Part shown: positions 12,416 to 23,705 of the stretch, piece after piece
How the letters are laid out: each line of letters starts with the position of its first letter
How positions within the stretch are numbered: the stretch's first letter is position 1
Source of the DNA: Puccinellia tenuiflora
Taxonomy: Eukaryota; Streptophyta; Magnoliopsida; Poales; Poaceae
Length of the DNA: 64,000 nt
Assembly (NCBI GenBank): GCA_012064385.1
Contig: QRDG01000413.1
Span: forward strand, 310,001-374,000
Direction: 5' to 3'
Notes under the pieces: model-generated
Told to the model about the DNA's origin: nothing
The model's database searches: none
What the model saw: the letters and a program-made list of their open reading frames with translations, nothing else
Program-made: the position numbers and the translations under genes

Positions 12416-14889
12416 TGAAAGAACAACTATGCCCGAGATGTCGCCTAGAGGGGGGGGTGAATAGGCGATTAAATTTTTTTCTATTTAGGGGCTTGATAAT
12501 TGCGGAATAAAACTAGGTGTTTAAATTAACAAGCCAACAACCTAAAATTTTAGGTTTACCTAAGGTGCACCAACAACTTAAGCTAAACAAGGTGAGCAAC
12601 AAGGTGATAGCTAGATATAAACTTCAAGCACGAAGGCTATCACAATGTAAAATGCATAAGTAAAAGCTCGGGTATAGAGATAACCGAGGCACGCGGGAGA
12701 CGAGGATTTATTCCCGAGTTCCTCCTTGTTAAGGGAGTACGTCTCGTTGGAGGGGTGTGAGCTCGCCACAAAAGGCCTACTCAAGACGCCACAAAGGCCT
12801 CACCCTATTCTCCGATGAACCGCACACAAAAGCTTGGTTCACCTTGCACTATCGGAATCCTTCGGGGCGGATTCCGGAGCCCTTACAACTTTTGGGGCAC
12901 ACACCCACAACTCAATTGGGGGCTCCCAAACTCGTGCCGAAGCTCCACAACTCGAAGTCTTCGCGGCACCTCCAAACCGTCTAGGGTACACAATGCACCC
13001 AAGAGGCAACAAGCTCTTGGGAACACAATGCACCCAAGAGTAACAAGCTCCCAACCTTCAATCCCACGAACCACCGTGGGGAGCACAACCCGATGCAACA
13101 AATGCAAAAGGGGAAGAACACACCAAGTGGTCAATTCTTCTCCCCAAAATCCAACCGAAGCAACTAATGATACGGAGGGATTTAGGAGGAAGAACGGAGG
13201 AGAAACACCAAGAACTCCAAAATCTAGATCCCACGAGTTCCCCTCACTTAGAGGAGATTTTGATTGGTGGAGAGATGGATCTAGATCTCCTCTCTTGTTT
13301 CCCTAAATTGGGCAAGAATCATCGGAGGGATTAGAGGAAATCGAGCTCTCAAAATGTTGGCAATGGAGGAGAGAGAGCAAGGGATGAGATCTACAGGAAA
13401 AAAGGGGAAGAAAACCCTTTTATAGATGGCTCCAAAAAAGAGCCGTTGGAGGAGAAAACGTGGGACAAAGATAAAAAAAATGCAGCAGGCAGCCCGGCCA
13501 GCAGCCGGCCTGGCAGCCGGCCAGGCCGGCCAGCAAGCAGCGCGAGCCAGGCAGCCCGGCCTGCCAGCCCGGCCTTGGGCCGGTCGAGCTCCCGGGTGGG
13601 CCGGGCAACAGCCCGAAGCCACCGGCCTGCTCCCGGCCTAGGGCCGGCCAGCAGGTGCGGGTGGGCCGGGGCGGTGCCCGAATGGGCCGGCCTCAGGCCG
13701 GCCTCGGTCCCGGCCTAGCCGGCCGCACTGCCTCTTTTTTTCTTTTTTCGAATTCTGTTTTGGAAAAAATGTTTCGAGGAATAAACGCAATAACTTTCGC
13801 ATACGAACTCCGTTTTGATAAACTTGGACTCGTTAGAATCGTCACAACGAGCACTACAAGAATATGCAGAGAAACATCATGGACCAAGAATATATTATAA
13901 AGATAAATGGGGAAAGGTAAAAGCTCCCATTTGCAAACCGGAAATGCAATAACTTTCACCCACGAACTCCGTTTTCGATAATCTTGGACTCGTTGGAATC
14001 GTCACAACAAGCACAACAAGATTATGCATAGAAACATCATAGTCCAAGAAAATATCATAAAACCAAATGGGAAAGTTAAAACTCTTTTTCGCAAACCGAA
14101 AATGCCGGAACTTTTGCAATTGACGTCCGAATGAAATAAAACCAATTTTGTTGGAAAGAGGACATCAAATGCTACCTTTGAAAATTGACAAACACGCAAT
14201 GGAGATTTTGCAAAGAAATGAAAGAGAGAAATCTTCCGCACGGATAAACCGGCAAAATCTCCAATACCGAAACCGCAATAGAATACGCATATGAAAACCG
14301 TTTTCGGTGAACTTGGCTTTGTCATGACAAGCACGACAAACACCAAGACCACACCACGATTCGAGACAAATAAGAACCAATAAAGATGAATGCATGGATG
14401 CAAAGGTTTGTGCTCTCTACGGCGATACGATCACGACATTCGGTCGAGAGCCCCTCTTGATAGTACGGTTATCTATCCTATAATCCGGTCTCTCACTAAA
14501 CAATATGAGACGGTAAAAAGAAACCCTATCAAGATCATACCTTTGACTTGCGCATTAATCCACTTGAGGTCGATGAAGATGATCTTTCAACTCCTCAAGA
14601 GGCACCACCTTCCTCGATCGCGCTTCGGTGAAGATTCACATGATGCTCCCCCATACACCAAGATGGGAGACGCTCTCTTCGGCATATCTTCACTTGGCCT
14701 TGAGTGATGATCAACCCTACAAAACCTTGATCAACACAAACTTTTCTTCATCCCTTAACCTTGACTCCAACAAATGGAGAAACAAGCAAACAAATGGGAC
14801 ACCTACAAATATAGCTCAATGCAAATATTAGTCCATAGAGATTGTCCATTAATTACCAAAATCATGCATGGGGGCAACCATGACTTTCA
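12416..14889 (-). mobile_element. Solo LTR of a copia-type element, reverse orientation
   Basis: The element starts TGAAAGAACAAC and ends GACTTTCA on the plus strand, and is flanked by GAGGC on both sides (12411-12415 and 14890-14894), a 5-bp target duplication. Read on the minus strand it is closely related to the LTR at 57477-59940 over its full length. It contains a TATAAAAG box (13417-13424, minus strand), a GGCCGG-rich island (about 13490-13730) and tandem repeats of about 158 bp (13787-14100). No internal region, primer-binding site or second LTR is present, so it is a product of LTR-LTR recombination. Confidence 0.93.
13417..13424 (-). promoter_or_regulatory. TATA box of the solo LTR
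   Basis: TATAAAAG on the minus strand, equivalent in position to the box at 58929-58936 in the related LTR, lies just downstream of the GGCCGG-rich island. It would direct transcription on the minus strand towards 12416 and on into the 3' exons of NOPCHAP1 copy B. Confidence 0.6.
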
Positions 14890-15329
14890 GAGGCCCCGCC
14901 TTGCGCTTTCCCTCCTCCTTGTTCTGCTCTCTGCCGGCGAGCAGCGACTCTGCGAATCACACAAACCCTAAACGTTACAAAAGGAAGTAAAATAAAAATG
15001 ACCAGAGAGGAATTCGGAAGCAAAGGGGAACGAGAAGGGGGGATGAGAGCGGCACCGATGAAGGAGGGTGGTTTGGGCCCCGACGGGAGGTCCAGCAGCT
15101 CCTTGCTCGGCTCCCCCATGGCCTCCGTGCAGACGCGGGCGCGCGGTTAGCTTGGCGACGCGGCGGCGTGTGGGGCGCGGTAAGCAGGCAGCGGAACGGA
15201 AGAGTCGTAGTAGGGCTCGGCAATGCGGCGGCCGCCGGGCCGCCAGATAAACAGGTGGGCTGGGCCTATCATGCACCGTATGGGTTGCGGTCGGGAAGTT
15301 CAGGCCCACCTCTTTGGATCAAAGGAATT

Positions 15330-15848
15330 TCAATACGTAGGAGCAGAAAAATTGCAAATTAGACGTCACATTCTATGGAATCCAGAACCTGAATTCCAGA
15401 ACACACGTAAATATATGAATTTGGTTAGTCACAAGAAAGGAACACCCACAAAATTTACTAGATTGAGAATAGAAGTACGTAGAGATGGAGTGAAAATGCA
15501 TTAAACTTTTCAAAGGATAAATAAAATGGGATTTGAGCTCACGTCGAGATTTCTATAAGAAGCGGGACATATGATGAGTTCTCATGGAATTGGTAACCCC
15601 AATCCTATTACCAAAGAGGCTTTCCTAGGAAAAAAAAGTCCTTACGATTGAAATCTTCAATATTTTTTTGCAAAAAATCCAGATTCCAAAAGAGTCTCCC
15701 ATGTTATTTTAAGGTGAATTTGATGGAACCTTGCTAAAAAAAGGACGTTTACAATTGTTAGATCTTTTTCCGGACAATAAAAGTTTCAAGTTTCTGTTGC
15801 TAAACAAGTTTCTTCATGTTGTGTCAGACACTAAAAGTTTCTTCCCGA
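15330..15848. other. Spacer between NOPCHAP1 copy B and the third VDAC-flank copy
   Basis: AT-rich sequence without a recognisable gene. It replaces the position where the VDAC intron and exon 1 would be expected if the third block were complete. No transposon termini were identified. Confidence 0.5.
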
Positions 15849-17226
15849 ATAGTACTAGCAACGCTCGAGCCTGTGAAAAAAACTTGCGCGTATCAGCAGC
15901 AACGACGACAGCACGCCTGCCAACCATGATCCGCCGGCGTCACGGCGAAGCGTTGGAGGGCGGCGAATCTAGCTAGACGGCGCGCGCGCCCAGGGATCGT
16001 GGAGATCGGTAGGGTTTAGCGAATCGAGGGGGCGGGGAGCAGGCTGTCGTACCTCGGAGGCGACGACTGCGACGGAACGGCGCGGAGTGCGCGACGTCGC
16101 GACGGGGAAGAACACGGCGACGCGCGTGAGAGGCGGCGGGGAGGTGTCGGCGGCGGCGGCGGCGGGGGGAGAAGGGATCTTTTAGATCCTAGCTGGCTCG
16201 GGTTCGGTAGGTCACGAACGCGGCGCGGGGAGAGGTCAAGCAAAGGAAACGGTACGGACGTACGGTACAGGACTTAGCGTGGAGGAGATTGATTTCGAAT
16301 CCAATTGTTAAATCAAAACATAGATGATAGATACATACTCCTATAAAATCAGGTTTCAAAATAAGGGATGGGAGTTCACATAGGCTGGGGCTAAAAAATA
16401 TCAACCAATAGTAGTGTTTATTTAGGGTTAGCATCCGTGATGTGATGTGATGTTGTACAAATGTACATCATACATTTTGGACAAATTGGACATCTAGCAT
16501 ATGGTGGGTGGCCAAAGATTCGTCAATGTCAATATAGCTAGTCGACAGATTTTGCGATCGAGATGAAAGTTCATACTAGCTGTAAAGAGGATTCCAGGGG
16601 TAGTGTCTTTCAGCGATGACAAATTCCCATGATGGGTTAAGGTAGGGAATTAGCCGGAGTAAGGAAGCGTGTTGCCGACAGTTCCGGCTTCACCATTGGT
16701 TGGGGTGAGATGTGCTTTGCTTGGTATGGATGCCCAGTGTGCTTGGCAAAATTCCATCCAAAAAGTTCATGACCGATTAGGAAACAAGTGAACCTGCAAT
16801 CAGCACAGCGTAATGCTGGAAACTGGAAACAGAGATACCCTGGTTTCACTCACATCTGCTGAAAGCCAACACAACACGAGCAAAGTACTGTCGTTGCTAT
16901 GAAACTGATTAAATAAGAGAATGCCAAGATTGGTCAAGCGGAATAATAATATCAGACCCAACCACAATATCACTAATACATTAATACCTTCTCATACATC
17001 TACTGACCAAAAAAGTTCAAACAAGACAAGAATTATCATCACTTCTGTTTCCATATGGATGCAAAAGCATTGATACAACAACACCGATGAACACCACGAA
17101 TTATCAAATGGCGAGAAAGGGCAAGAAATTAGAAACCTGGAACCGGGATACCAAAGAAGGATCTGCTAGTATATCGGTACAGTTTACTTGCTGCACATGG
17201 TACATTCAAAGCTTCAGGAGTTACTG
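15849..17226 (-). repeat. Third copy of the VDAC promoter and spacer, without coding exon
   Basis: Homology begins at ACTAGCAACGCTCGAGCCTG, just upstream of where the VDAC start codon should be, so exon 1 is missing. It continues through the GC-rich promoter and the AT-rich spacer to the GTTTACTTGCTGCACATGG unit, matching about 5988-7486. Unlike copy B it retains the segment around GTCGACAGATTTTGCGATCG. It ends at about 17226 where unrelated OSCA 3' flank begins. Confidence 0.8.
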
Positions 17227-17715
17227 CATACATTGACTGAGATTGACTGGCTCAACTCACACACACTAGATAAAGTTGCTCTCAGTGTTAAAGATCTCTT
17301 TAAGTCACAAACATAACAGTAGTTCTCTTACTTCTTACAAGTGGTGAAAAATTATAACAAGGAAAAGATGAGAAAAACAGTAAGGCATGGGTTGATATAT
17401 ATCTATGCTGTGGTTGGAGCTGTTGTGTTAGATGTAGGCAACTGAAAGGAAAACAATTCTCGAATTGATGAACTCAGCACGTAGAATAATGCCAAATATT
17501 TTCTAATAGACTTTTTAGATTGAAAGCTCATGTCTTCATGATCCAAATTAGAGCATTAGTCGTTTCCAAAACAGCAATCCCAGCTATAAAGGAAAAGGAG
17601 TTAACCTACATGACTGTACAAAAAGAACGAGAGCTGTACAGTGAGAAGCTCTGCTGATACTACATGACTTTGTAATGAAACAAGTGTGTATTGACCTTGA
17701 GCGTATGTTTTTCCT
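17227..17715. other. 3' flank of the OSCA4.1-like gene
   Basis: AT-rich sequence directly downstream of the OSCA stop codon on the minus strand, probably including its 3' untranslated region. No other gene is visible. Confidence 0.5.
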
Positions 17716-20101
17716 TCAGGCTTGATACAGATTCCAATCCAGGTCAGGTTGTGAGAAAACTTCATAGTCGGTCGGACCGTCTACAAAGCTATTGACTGTC
17801 TGCATACCTTCTAACAAGGATGGCTGGAAACGGTCGCTTCCAGATGGGAGCAACTTATAGAACACTAACATCCCAAGAGTACATATGGCCTGTAGCTTCA
17901 TGGAATCACCCTGGACAGCGAAGAAGAGCAGCATCGCGGCGAGGAAGAAGATGACGCAGAACTGCATGATGCACAGCACCCTGTCCATCAGCTTTCCATC
18001 GTTGCCTGCGGGAAATCCTCTGACTCTGTACACGAACAGGAAGTTGTACTTGTCCACGAGGTAACGGTAGCCAAAGTATACTGCCCCGACAGGAACCACG
18101 AGCGGGGCGAACAGCGAGTAGATCATCGTGAGTGCAAATATCGTAATGTCGAACGCGTAGTACTGCGCAAAGTCGAATTTCTGCTTTGGCATGTGGAAGC
18201 TCCGGTTTATTGGGTACATGGAAAGATCCTGCCCCTCGATACCGTTCAGAAAGCCACTGTCGTCTCTGTCAGACATTAGAGGCGCTATCAGCCCATTTGT
18301 TTCTTCACCATTCTGTGTATACTGGCTGTCCTCGTTTTCTTCAGGGACCAATTGGATCATATCATTCTTTCTAAATTTCCTCATTATATGCTTTATCCAA
18401 GGGATTGGAGCCAGCAGATCAAAAGATATTCCCAGAAAGGCACTTGTGATTAAGAACGCCAGGGACGAAAGTGAAGATCTTGACACAAAAGTTGGGCTTA
18501 AGTAATGTTCGATCTGCTTGCAATCAGCACTATCTAAGTAGCACCGTCCCATGCTCAGTATCCAACTTTCAAGTGACGATTCCACCAGCGCACGCAACAA
18601 AATGAGATTAACGAGGAAGAAGCAAACCATCTTCAGCAGTGCAGCCCTCTGTTCCCCCGACACTGTCAGATGGAACTCAAACTTGGAGAAGTACGACAAT
18701 ACCGATGGGATGATGATATACATGCTCACAAAGATAAGGACATTGGGAAGAAACTGAAAGATTATTGTCCAGAACCAGCTTGAGCCTTGCAGCCAAACAA
18801 TCCATGACTTGGCATGATCCATAGCCTCCACATTGATGATCCGCGCCGCGTTTTGCATCCCACTGAGTATTGCCAAGGGCGAACTGAAGAACAAGAGCAT
18901 CAGAATGAGGCAGGTGTTGACCGCAATCCGCCGCAGAGCTAGCGAGGTCTTGCTCATCCCAAGATGGTTCCAGTAGATATCTGATGCTGGTGGCGCCCTC
19001 TCCACTCTCCACCTGCTCCTCTCAAGCTGGAGCTCCATCACCGGGAAGAACCTGCCAATCGGCGTCTTCTTCCTTTCCATCCGGAAATCCCTTACAGCCT
19101 TGTTTGCCGTGTACACATCCTTAAACACAACGAAGGCTATGCCAGCACCAGGTGCACGCCCTTCCTTGTAATCCGACAGCTTGCTCCCGATCACAAGTTT
19201 ACTAGTCTGCAACTTCCTCAGCCTTTCATCATCAGTGAATCCAAACCTCTGCGCCGCCATCGCCCACAGCTCTCTGCATCTCCTGACAAGCCAATGCGAT
19301 TCCAACTGCCCTGTTTCGTCATGCACGAATTCGTCAAACAGGCTGCGGGCGTCCATCCTCGCCTCCAGCCAAGAGATCTTGTTCCGGACCTTCCCCCACT
19401 CGTCGGCAAGGTACTCCAAGGTGCAGAGATCGTAGGGCACGATGACACGGTACACCTTGCCAGGGTACTTGTGCTCGAAGTAATCCTTGAGCGGGGTCTT
19501 GTCGGCGGCCAGCGACCTGGGGACGCCCTGGATCATGATGGTGAAGACGGCGACGGAGCTGGAGTTGGGGTCGCTGGGGTTGCCGTTGCCGTCGCGGAAG
19601 CGGGTGATGCGGAGGGCGTCCTCCATCCGGGAGATGCCGAGGTGCGCGATGGCGACGACGGCGGCGACGAGGAGGAGGTGGAGCCAGAGCAGCGGGGAGG
19701 ATTTCGGGATGTGGGAGATGGTGGTGGCGGCGAACTGGTCGGCGATGGCGGCGTCCCCGGCGAGGAGGTTGAGCGGGAGGGCCCGCCGCGACGGCGGCGG
19801 CGGAGACGGCGGCGAGGACGAGGAAGGAGGCCCGCTCGAAGAGGAGGAACTGGGCGGCGTCGGCGCCGCAGTGGAGCGCGATCTGCGGCGCCGTGGCGTG
19901 GTAGACGGCGAGCAGCTTGGCGGCGAGCGCGGAGGGCCCCGGGATGCGGCGGTGGTCGAAGCGGAGCTTGACGAGGAGGAAGAGGAGCACGCAGGAGGAG
20001 GCGCCCACGGCGGAGATGTTGATGAGGTACTGGATGCTGCCGTACCACGCCTCCGGCTCCCCGCCGGCGGCGTCCGGCGGCGGCGCGGCCGGGGGGCCCA
20101 T
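17716..20101 (-). CDS. OSCA4.1/CSC1-like mechanosensitive ion channel, with apparent frameshift
   Basis: A single long coding region closely resembles the plant OSCA4 clade (Arabidopsis At4g35870 type), about 794 aa if read through one frame change. The N-terminal segment (20101 down to about 19780) reads MGPPAAPPPDAAGGEPEAWY and the first membrane helix up to a second helix. One extra base in the GGG/CCC run at 19779-19784 then moves the frame; the remainder down to the TGA at 17716 is open. The rest contains the cytosolic RRM-like PHM7 region (RITRFRDGNGN, VYRVIVPYDLCTLEY), DIYWNHLG, and the channel core with about nine helices including FLGISFDLLAPIPWIKH and KFDFAQYYAFDITIFALTMI. OSCA channels pass cations on membrane tension. 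The extra base could be a real inactivating change or a sequencing error. An in-frame ATG at 20131 is an alternative start. Confidence 0.88.
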
Positions 20102-20497
20102 CTCCGGGCGGCGGGCGCGGCGCGGGGGCAAAACCCTAGGTAATTTTCTGGCCGGGGAATACGCCGACGGGATCGTGAGATGGCCTTGCCGCCGCGGTTC
20201 GTGGACGGGGGTGGGGCTAGATCCCGACGGACGGGCTGCGGAGGAGGTGCGCGAGGCGTGTCGCCGAGCGCTTGTCCCTACCCGCGGCGCGGTGTGGGTC
20301 GCTGCGAGGTGGGGACGGCGGAGGGGTCGTGTTTGCTCCCTTTTTGTTTTCCCGGATGCAAAAGTATAAAAGTTTTGTAAAACTTGGAGGCTATAAGGAC
20401 TTGCGAAGCATCATGCAAGATGATTAGGACTGGTATGTGATTCCCGGCCAACTCAGTTTAGCTTTATTTAGATGATGATGGTGATTTTTATTCGGTA
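20102..20497 (-). promoter_or_regulatory. OSCA4.1-like 5' flank and putative promoter
   Basis: GC-rich leader (to about 20340) then AT-rich flank. Versions of the outer part of this flank recur at about 23130-23420, 24000-24420 and 25110-25400. Sequence similarity, not a mapped start site, is the basis for calling it promoter. Confidence 0.45.
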
Positions 20498-21527
20498 TCT
20501 TTCTTTACTATTAATTTGAGATCGGACGCGATGGTTCTTGATGGTACGTCATAGGCTCCTCCCGCACGATTATAAAGACGATCCGGTAATCCACAGAATC
20601 GATATGCAAAACGGTCTCCTGTCTGTACCCAATCAGAAAGAAAACACGTTGGATACGTACGACACAATCCGAACAAGGTTACAATACCCCATGGGCCTTG
20701 GGCCCACTTAGATTTCATACGGCCAGATACGGCCAGATGATCGGGGCTTTCTCCGCCTCTTCATCCTCTCCGACGGTCCGACCACCTCCCTGCCAAGGCT
20801 CACCACCAGAATCCATTGAACCGTACCATCATTGACTCGAATCACTAAAGTTACCCCACTATGGATCAGTCATGCATATGCTGGTATATATGTACGTGCA
20901 TGCACTTCTACTCCAGGGAAAAAAGAACTGATTGGGTTGTTTCTTTAACGTGGGCATGCACATCGTTCGCTAGACAAAAAGAAAAGATGAATCTCTATTT
21001 GTAGAAAAGAAAAAAAAAAGACGGACCACTCTCGGAAGTACGTCAAAACAAAATATCTTCGCCGTAGTGGCGTCGGTCCTACCCTCTGCTCTGATCGACT
21101 TGACTGTCATCACCGTCTTAAGCGTACTAAGTGGTTCCAAATAGCTGTTGGAGTAGGCAAAGGCGCGCATGTGATAACAAAGCGACTGGTAACAATGGTG
21201 TCATGGAGCAACACATAACAACGGTGTCATGGAGCGACACATAACAACGCGTTAGGCGGAGATACAACTGATGGAATGCAGACATATGTAATTGTTTTCT
21301 GACATATGTTCAGTACCTTAGTTGTTATTCCGTAGCAATACACGAGTTAGCATGTACACGTAGCTTTGAGGTTCGTGAAAAATATGAAGTTAATATGTGT
21401 GCTAGCCATTACTAGGTGAGTTAGGATTTTTTTCATACAAGTCAGGCGATCAATTTTTACCACGTCTATAACCAAAAGGACCATTTATTATTTCTTGACC
21501 CGTTGCAACGCACGGGTATTGTGCTAG
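20498..21527. mobile_element. Helitron-like element, about 1.03 kb, non-autonomous
   Basis: The element begins TCTTTCTTTACTATTAATTT after an A and ends in a hairpin (CCCGTTGCAACGCACGGG) followed by TATTGTGCTAG and then T. TC start, 3' hairpin, CTAG end and A/T insertion site are Helitron hallmarks. Paralogous flanks at 24345-24375, 23335-23350 and 25340-25360 run through this point without the insertion, which supports the boundaries. No Rep or helicase coding is present. A 26-bp direct repeat (21191-21216 and 21217-21242) lies inside. Short ORFs in it are not recognised. Confidence 0.75.
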
Positions 21528-21580
21528 TATGTGTTAAAATGTTTGTAGAGTTTGTCTAGTTTGATGGTTGAAATAATTAA

Positions 21581-22085
21581 AGCACCATGCTAATAAGGCC
21601 ACGTGCCCCAGATTATTATTTCGTGGACACGGTTTGAAATACGGTAACTAGTCTTTGCATGCAACCACGTAGATACCTTTTAGGTTTTAATTTTTAAATG
21701 TTTTATCTCTTGATTCATAACTCGAAATATTGATCCGTTTTCATAATTGCCAGATAATAGTTACTTACTCACAAGGTTATAGTCAAGGTGGTTACCAGAT
21801 TAAATCAAATAGTTACCATTTTTAAGCTTCTTTTCTCATCAATGTAAGCTTTACATAGTGATAATGTCATATTTTATGTGTTCGCAGTGCATTGAATACT
21901 CAGTGTCCGAACATGTTGAAGTTTTAATCACGGATTGTCGATTGGATTAATCGTTGAAGAGATAAATCAGTTCGAAATTTAGGATTTAGAAAAGATTCCA
22001 TGCATACATGCATTCGTTGGTCCCTCCGCCCTTATAGGAAGGAATCTCAACCTCCACCTGCCGGACCGAATAATTTTCTGGGTCG
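21581..22085. mobile_element. Unclassified 505-bp insertion flanked by ATAATTAA
   Basis: ATAATTAA stands on both sides (21573-21580 and 22086-22093). The related sequences at 24405-24430, 23380-23400 and 25378-25400 pass through GAAATTATTA without this insert. An 8-bp target duplication would suit a hAT-type element, but the ends AGCACCATGC and TTCTGGGTCG are not inverted repeats, so the class is uncertain; AT-rich chance repeats or a paralogue deletion are alternatives. Confidence 0.4.
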
Positions 22086-23705
22086 ATAATTAAATGATCA
22101 AACAGGCTTTACAACACGAGTCCTCGCTTCTCCTTGCATTCCTCCTACTAATTCCATGTTATTCGGCGCCTCCTCTCTACACCGGTGTTACCCCCCTTGG
22201 TCTCTCGGACCTGCCTCCTCTTCGTGACCATCTGCAAGGACCCGATGAGGGATTCATGCAATCGGCTAGCTTTGACTAGGGTTAGCGGATTCATATCAGG
22301 AATTAGGATGAGATATCAAAGAGGAGTACGTGAGGGCTCATTCTATTTTGATCATAAAATTAGTTTTATTGTACCTTCTGGGCCGTCTAGTGCAAGGCTT
22401 GAGCCAACCTGGACCTGTTATGCATTCTGCTTGTCTTGGGCCTACCCTGGGGCATCCCGCTGTCATTAGCCCCCGGGTCTTGTGAAATATTGTGGTCGGT
22501 GCCGACTGCTAGTGTCGGAACACTGACTAAGAGGTCTTGATGGATTCCTGTAAGTACCTGAGAAGGTTAGATATAAACTTATTTCGAAAAATCTTAGTGA
22601 TATCATTTTTTTCCAGCTCTTGGGATTGGCTTGTGGCATGTAAGAAGGCGGGTCATGTATTCCGAGTGGATTCAATATGTGTTCAGGCTTATCCAAGTTA
22701 ATTATTGTCGAATGGTGTCCCTAGGGGGACGCTTTTGATTTCCAGTCTCCTAACCGAGTCACAAATTTAGACATTTTGGACTGGATCAGAAACCAAATGA
22801 TACCGTTGGGGATGCTTCCAAAATAGGTTTACCCGAGTGAGACGCCGTCATTGTGTCTCCTCGTGGGAGCACGAATCATCACAGTCGTGGATGACATCAT
22901 GGCAACTTTATATGTTGTCCCATCGACCGCAGTGTGAAAACAACAAGGCACCGACAAAATCGATAGCGTACGCGACTTGCCGCATGGGTTCTTCTGCGCT
23001 TTCTAGGGGCAGAGCGACCGCCACAATGACAACTCGATTTTTGTGCTGAGTGGAGCGGTAAAGAGCAAACAGAATGCGGCCAGCGGCTCTGTCCCGCCGG
23101 GACCAACGAAAGACGTGTGTGAGTCATGTCGTCGTGCCCTTGCCCCGACGGTGCGAGTCGTTGTGAGGTCGGGACGGCAGAGAGGTGGTGTCTTCCTTTT
23201 TGTTTTCCGAGAAGTGAAGTAAAAATTCTATTAACCTTAGAGTCTAAGGACTTGCAAAGCATCCTGCAAGATGATTAGGGCTCATATTTGCCGTGGTCAA
23301 CAGAGTTTAGCTTTATATTAAGGATGATGATGGTGATTTGTATTTGGTATGTTAAAGTTTGCTAGAGTTTTGTCTAGTTTGATGAAATTATTAGGTGATC
23401 GTACAAACTGTACAACTTGAATCCTACCTTCTTCCGCTTTCAATCCTCGTCTTTGCCGGTACTTATTCACGACAGTTCCTTATAAGCCTTTCCACCAAAA
23501 GTCAGCCTCGATGTAAGGCGTGATTTCAGAGCTGAATATTACTCATTCATGTATTATCGCAATGACGGTACAATACGACTATTTATTATAAAATAGACAT
23601 GAAAAGTTACTCTCCATTGAAACATATCTACAAAGTTTGAAAAGTATAATTCATGGCTCAAGATTAGACACAAACGCTGAGGGTGATATACATTGAGGGT
23701 GATAT
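22086..23705. repeat. Locally duplicated flank unit 1
   Basis: This unit is repeated in shortened form at 24420-25690. Shared landmarks include CTCTCTACACCGGTGTTA or similar, GACTAGGGTTAGCGGATTCA, GACTGCTAGTGTCGGAA and a closing segment around GGCTCAAGATTAGACAC. Near 23130-23420 it also carries a diverged version of the OSCA 5' flank (GACTTGCAAAGCATCCTGC, CAAGATGATTAGG). No intact gene is visible. Confidence 0.7.

Larger units (their letters stand above)
11402..15119 (-). pseudogene. NOPCHAP1-like gene, copy B, split by a solo LTR
   Basis: All five exons of the 7815-9005 gene can be found again: 15056-15119, exon 2 in two pieces (14895-14949 and 12384-12415), 11876-11946, 11740-11805 and 11402-11653. 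Splice sites and frames remain usable, with a 6-bp in-frame deletion in the last exon (an EQ pair lost) and an Arg-to-Pro change in exon 4. Exon 2 is broken by the 2,474-bp solo LTR at 12416-14889, so normal protein cannot be made unless the LTR is spliced out. I infer loss of function by insertion after the local duplication. Apart from the LTR the copy is only lightly mutated, suggesting a recent event. Confidence 0.85.

Noticed and set aside
13281..13718. Ala/Gly/Arg-rich ORFs as proteins
   Set aside because: They are translations of the GGCCGG island in the solo LTR; the mirror ORFs appear at 58414-58962.
13787..14100. Regular 158-bp repeats as CRISPR or satellite
   Set aside because: Units are long, contiguous and without spacers, and they belong to an LTR; the context is a plant nuclear genome.
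19294..20143. Long plus-strand ORFs opposite the OSCA N-terminus
   Set aside because: GC-rich antisense shadow of the OSCA coding strand with no recognisable fold or motif.
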